Part shown: one piece after another, positions 41,259 to 44,299 of the stretch
Numbering within the stretch: position 1 is the stretch's first letter
Layout of the letters: every line of letters begins with the position of its first letter
Assembly (NCBI RefSeq): GCF_002567005.1
Contig: NZ_NUZU01000226.1
Span: forward strand, 1 to 44,299
Source of the DNA: Bacillus sp. AFS073361
GTDB lineage: Bacteria > Bacillota > Bacilli > Bacillales > Cytobacillaceae
Reading direction: 5' to 3'
Length of the DNA stretch: 44,299 nucleotides
Notes under the pieces: generated by a model
Database searches by the model: none
Told to the model about the DNA's origin: nothing
What the model saw: the letters and a program-made list of their open reading frames with translations, nothing else
Position numbers and translations under genes: made by a program

Positions 41259-43370
41259 TTAAAAAGGATGATCGGTCACATCTTTCGTGTGGGTGTCAGG
41301 CACCATAGGGAAAGTAATCACAGCCTTAAATAAATCTCCGTCCACGTGGATGTTAAATTTACCTTTTTGAGCTTCGATGAGGCTTTTTGCAATTGATAAT
41401 CCCAGCCCGCTGCCCTGGCTGGATCGGGATTCATCTCCCCGCTTAAAACGTTCCATTAATTCTTCTGCTGAAATATTTAACTCATAGGCGGAAATATTCT
41501 TAAAGCTAAGCTGAATTTCACGATCGTCAGCCTCGATATCGATATAGACTCTGGAACCGCTGAGCGCATATTTAAAGATATTCGATAATAAGTTTTCAAT
41601 TGATCGCCAAAGTAATTTTCCATCCGCTTTAATATACATCTTATCCTTGGGATGATTCAGCTTGAATTGCAAGTGGGAGGCTTCAATTCTATCATTTACT
41701 TCGCCAAGCCCCTGGGTAATTAAGGACACAATATCAATTTTTTCAAAATCAACGGAAATATTTCCACTCGTCGCTTTAGCCGCCTCGAATAAATCATCCG
41801 TTAGTAGTTTTAGTCTTTTTGATTTTTGATCCAAGATCTCGATATATTCGGCAGCTCTTGGCGTGACCTCCTCCCCTTTCAGTAAATCCACATACGTAAT
41901 GATGGAGGTTAACGGTGTTCGAATATCATGAGATACATTGGTGATTAACTCCGTCTTTAAACGTTCACTTTTGAGTTCACGATCGACAGCCATAGTTAAT
42001 CCATCCGTGATGCTGTTGATGTTGCTCGCAAGGGTTTTAAACTCCCCACGGTCCGCCACATCGATTCGGTGCTGAAGATTTCCCGCCTTAATCCTTTCCA
42101 CTCCATCCTGGATCACTTGAAAACTCTTCACTTTTTTATAAGCAAACCAGGCTGCCAAACCAATGGTAACCGGGAACATAAAAAACGTTACCGCAACCAA
42201 TAATGGGTAGCCAATGACGATTAATACCGTCTTAACCGCGACATTTCCTGACTCATAGACATTTCTTACAATAGTGATAAGCTTATGGATGATCGCAAAA
42301 ATCAAGGTATGTTTAAAGAACGTTTTATTTTTAATATGTTTAGCCAATGAGAGAATCAGCACAAATACGACGGCTGAAATCGGGATCGTGATAGGAATGG
42401 CGATTTTATCAATGTTTTGTTGTGCCACATTATCCATCCATGTTCCCCAAATGGTCATTAAGCTAATACATAGCGCGATATTGATATCATTGTATAGTCT
42501 GTTTACTGTATGAAGATGTACATGGTCATCTTTAAATGACCTTCTTCCTGTAACGAGGAGGAGATAACCAAAGGAAAGGAGGAAACCTAGCAAAAATGCG
42601 GCTAGAATAGAAAGGTTCTTTGTGACCAGTGCTTTATCTTGATTCCACTCGTTTATTTTCCGGCTTAAAAGGTCGTCGGTAAACGCAATATATAACACCG
42701 TCTTGTCTTGGTTCAATTCCTCAATTGGATCTGTAATAAATCGAAATTGCTCATTCTCTTCGATTTCGCTCGGATAAACCTCCCTCTTATAATCCCCAAA
42801 CACCAGATATGCAGGATACTCTTTAAACTGGCTTTTTTCTTTCATTGTCGTGTTCGTATAAACATTTACACCATCACTTGCATAAAACAACGGATTTCTC
42901 TGCTCCGTGAGCTCTTGCAATAATCTATGATAAGTTCTTAAATCTTCCTTTATCAATCTTTCCTTAACCTGAGCAATCTTGTCAGCATACTCTGTTTGAA
43001 AGGTGGAATAGTTCTCCGCTTCCCTTAATTCCGGCCGATAGTCCTTAGAAGAGAGCTCAAAATCGGAATATAACTCCATCGTCTCCATCCTTAACCTCTC
43101 TTCACCAATCGACCCGCCTTTTAAAATATTGTCCTCACTCTTATATTCCCTAAGAAGGGTGGTAAGATTGTCCACAATCTTTTCATTTTCTCGAATATAT
43201 GCATTACTTGAAAGATAGTCCTCTTCCATCACCATGCCAAAATAACCATCATGGACTACCTCCACCTGAATCACCGCTTTGATGACCCCTGTCAAACAAA
43301 CGACTGCAATCATCAAAACAATGATTTTCGTTGTTAATAAGTGGCTATATTTTTTCAACTTTATATCCAA
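41259..43370 (-). CDS. Sensor histidine kinase, multi-helix membrane sensor (OmpR-class partner)
   Basis: A membrane kinase of about 703 residues. The first helix is near 13-33, a ~210-residue extracellular region follows, then about five more helices (near 252-274, 295-311, 325-343, 353-367 and 378-410). A HAMP-like linker (415-465), the HisKA domain with His481 in SHDIRTPLTSI, and HATPase with GSGLGLSIAKSLI complete it. The start is uncertain: TTG codons at 43370 or 43358 lie inside the regulator gene, which it overlaps by up to 26 bases. The last ~12 residues (PDTHTKDVTDHPF) are encoded by or just after a REP box (41292-41304) and are unlike the usual kinase end. The signal is unknown. Confidence 0.93.
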   Translation of the reverse strand: MDIKLKKYSHLLTTKIIVLMIAVVCLTGVIKAVIQVEVVHDGYFGMVMEEDYLSSNAYIRENEKIVDNLTTLLREYKSEDNILKGGSIGEERLRMETMELYSDFELSSKDYRPELREAENYSTFQTEYADKIAQVKERLIKEDLRTYHRLLQELTEQRNPLFYASDGVNVYTNTTMKEKSQFKEYPAYLVFGDYKREVYPSEIEENEQFRFITDPIEELNQDKTVLYIAFTDDLLSRKINEWNQDKALVTKNLSILAAFLLGFLLSFGYLLLVTGRRSFKDDHVHLHTVNRLYNDINIALCISLMTIWGTWMDNVAQQNIDKIAIPITIPISAVVFVLILSLAKHIKNKTFFKHTLIFAIIHKLITIVRNVYESGNVAVKTVLIVIGYPLLVAVTFFMFPVTIGLAAWFAYKKVKSFQVIQDGVERIKAGNLQHRIDVADRGEFKTLASNINSITDGLTMAVDRELKSERLKTELITNVSHDIRTPLTSIITYVDLLKGEEVTPRAAEYIEILDQKSKRLKLLTDDLFEAAKATSGNISVDFEKIDIVSLITQGLGEVNDRIEASHLQFKLNHPKDKMYIKADGKLLWRSIENLLSNIFKYALSGSRVYIDIEADDREIQLSFKNISAYELNISAEELMERFKRGDESRSSQGSGLGLSIAKSLIEAQKGKFNIHVDGDLFKAVITFPMVPDTHTKDVTDHPF
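41292..41304. repeat. REP-like box inside the kinase gene, copy 6
   Basis: The exact GGTGTCAGGCACC box lies within the 3' end of the histidine kinase reading frame and encodes part of its terminal residues (VPDT on the minus strand). Confidence 0.85.
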
Positions 43371-44031
43371 CTCCCCACACCACCTTTAAATATTTCGGTT
43401 CCTTCGGATTGATTTCAATCTTCTCTCTTATTTTTCTAATATGTACGGATACGGTATTTTCCGGACTAAATGAGGTTTCATTCCATACCCTTTCATAGAT
43501 ATCCTCAATCGAAAAAACTCTTCCGGCGTTAGCCGTCAGCAATTTCAAAATCTTATACTGCACCGGTGTAAGATGGACCACTTCCCCATCGACTGTGATG
43601 ATTTTACTTTCATCATCAATGACCAGCCCCCCCGTCCGAAAGACATTCTGCTTCGTTTCAAGACTTCCCAATGTGGTATATCTCCGCAGCTGCGACTTAA
43701 CTCTTGCAATCAGCTCCAGGGGATTAAACGGCTTGGTGAGATAATCATCTGCCCCTAAATTTAAACCGAGAATTTTATCCGAATCCTCCGATTTAGCAGA
43801 AAGCATAATCAACGGGATATTATTTTCTTCCCTAATCTTCATCGTGGCCCTTAACCCATCCATCATTGGCATCATAATATCCATGATAATCAGATGAATC
43901 TCATGATCTTTGATGAGATTCATGGCTTCCAAACCATTAAACGCTTTAAATAGTTGATATCCTTCATTTTCTAAATAAATTCCGATCGCATCGACGATCT
44001 CCTTATCATCATCACAAACCAACACGTTCAT
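43345..44031 (-). CDS. OmpR/PhoB-family response regulator
   Basis: A 228-residue cytoplasmic regulator. The receiver domain (about 1-115) has DDD near the N-terminus, phospho-acceptor Asp51 in IIMDIMMPMMDG and the conserved Lys in DDYLTKPFNP. The C-terminal winged helix (about 130-226) shows LTPVQYKILKLL and VSVHIRKIREKIE, ending in KVVWGVGYKVEK. It is the first gene of the two-component operon and its 3' end overlaps the kinase start. A palindromic and directly repeated AAATCTTAA element upstream suggests autoregulation. Confidence 0.96.
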   Translation of the reverse strand: MNVLVCDDDKEIVDAIGIYLENEGYQLFKAFNGLEAMNLIKDHEIHLIIMDIMMPMMDGLRATMKIREENNIPLIMLSAKSEDSDKILGLNLGADDYLTKPFNPLELIARVKSQLRRYTTLGSLETKQNVFRTGGLVIDDESKIITVDGEVVHLTPVQYKILKLLTANAGRVFSIEDIYERVWNETSFSPENTVSVHIRKIREKIEINPKEPKYLKVVWGVGYKVEKI

Positions 44032-44089
44032 GGAAATTCACCCCCCACTCTGGCCTTTACTATTACCTTTTAGTATGCCTGCAAAAAGA

Positions 44090-44140
44090 ATCATATCAAG
44101 TAAATCTTAACAAACACATGATGAAAATCTTAAGATTTTC
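44090..44140 (-). promoter_or_regulatory. Promoter and candidate autoregulatory sites of the OmpR-type operon
   Basis: GAAAATCTTAAGATTTTC (44123-44140) is a perfect 18-bp palindrome. The half-site AAATCTTAA recurs at 44102-44110, just upstream of a TATGAT -10 hexamer (44090-44095, minus strand). The -35 region is poor, which fits activation by the encoded regulator binding TTAAGATTT repeats. Confidence 0.55.
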
Positions 44141-44174
44141 TTAACACGTGTATTAGTGGTATGGGTATATAAAT

Positions 44175-44205
44175 AAAACTCGCCAAAGTAAATTTGGCGA
44201 GTTTT
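44175..44205. terminator. Bidirectional terminator upstream of the two-component operon
   Basis: A 13-bp perfect stem (AAAACTCGCCAAA, arms 44175-44187 and 44193-44205) has T/A runs on both sides. It probably ends the gene lying beyond the right window edge, insulating the regulator promoter. Confidence 0.88.
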
Positions 44206-44267
44206 ATTTATAGAGCTGCATTCCTTTTTAAATAAGAGTCTTATCCTTCATCTAGTAACCAGCAAAT

Positions 44268-44299
44268 GTAATAAGCGGAGATTTGAGACTGTCGATTAA
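44268..44299. repeat. Possible start of a third copy of the 204-bp repeat family, cut by window edge
   Basis: AATAAGCGGAG (44270-44280) matches the first module of the repeats at 11982 and 29923, but the following bases diverge. It may be a related single module or a degenerate copy. The window ends before this can be judged. Confidence 0.35.

Overview
The window is chromosomal-type DNA from a low-to-moderate GC Gram-positive rod of the Bacillaceae. The evidence is the AAGGAGG-type ribosome binding sites, a GH85/GH38/GH125 set beside an LplABC-type importer, YhcV-like and YkgA-like proteins, and short dispersed repeats (GGTGTCAGGCACC, GGGACGGTTC) of a style I associate with Bacillus-group genomes. 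I cannot name a species. There are no rRNA, tRNA, CRISPR or prophage genes.

Region 1 (1-1426) is the 5' part of a multidrug-type ABC exporter cut by the window edge. Region 2 (1712-25170, all minus strand) is a complete-looking N-glycan utilisation locus in three transcription blocks. The first is a secreted GH85 endo-beta-N-acetylglucosaminidase. The second holds cytoplasmic GH38, GH125, a YesL-like membrane protein, GH20 and a second GH38. The third holds an importer (two permeases and a lipoprotein), a YesM/YesN-type two-component system, a GH1 glycosidase and two ROK sugar kinases. Each block starts with a CcpA (cre)-like box. The inferred flow is: GH85 releases the glycan from glycoprotein outside the cell, the importer takes it up (no ATPase is encoded, so a shared MsmX-type ATPase is presumably used), GH20, GH38, GH125 and GH1 dismantle it in the cytoplasm, and the ROK kinases phosphorylate the released mannose and an amino or other hexose. 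The parts list closely resembles the CcpA-controlled N-glycan locus and TCS07 of Streptococcus pneumoniae.

Region 3 (25535-29764) has a CBS-pair protein and an IclR-kdgK-kdgA-dgoD operon for D-galactonate-type sugar acids, with a clear sigma-A promoter and a palindromic operator. Region 4 (29765-32130) is repeat-rich and carries a small predicted haem-binding membrane protein and a YkgA-like amidinohydrolase. Region 5 (32149-36917) is a GntR regulator divergent from a GarR-like reductase, a DUF1537 four-carbon acid sugar kinase and a GntP permease. The permease is preceded by a possible structured RNA leader.

Region 6 (36966-44299) holds an orphan FtsZ/TubZ-like GTPase, galE, a truncated aminoglycoside-phosphotransferase-like pseudogene, a small unknown gene and an OmpR-type two-component system whose kinase C-terminus has absorbed a dispersed repeat. 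Two 204-bp direct repeats (11982-12185 and 29923-30126), a five-unit 21-bp array (17424-17520) and several REP-like boxes are the most unusual non-coding structures.
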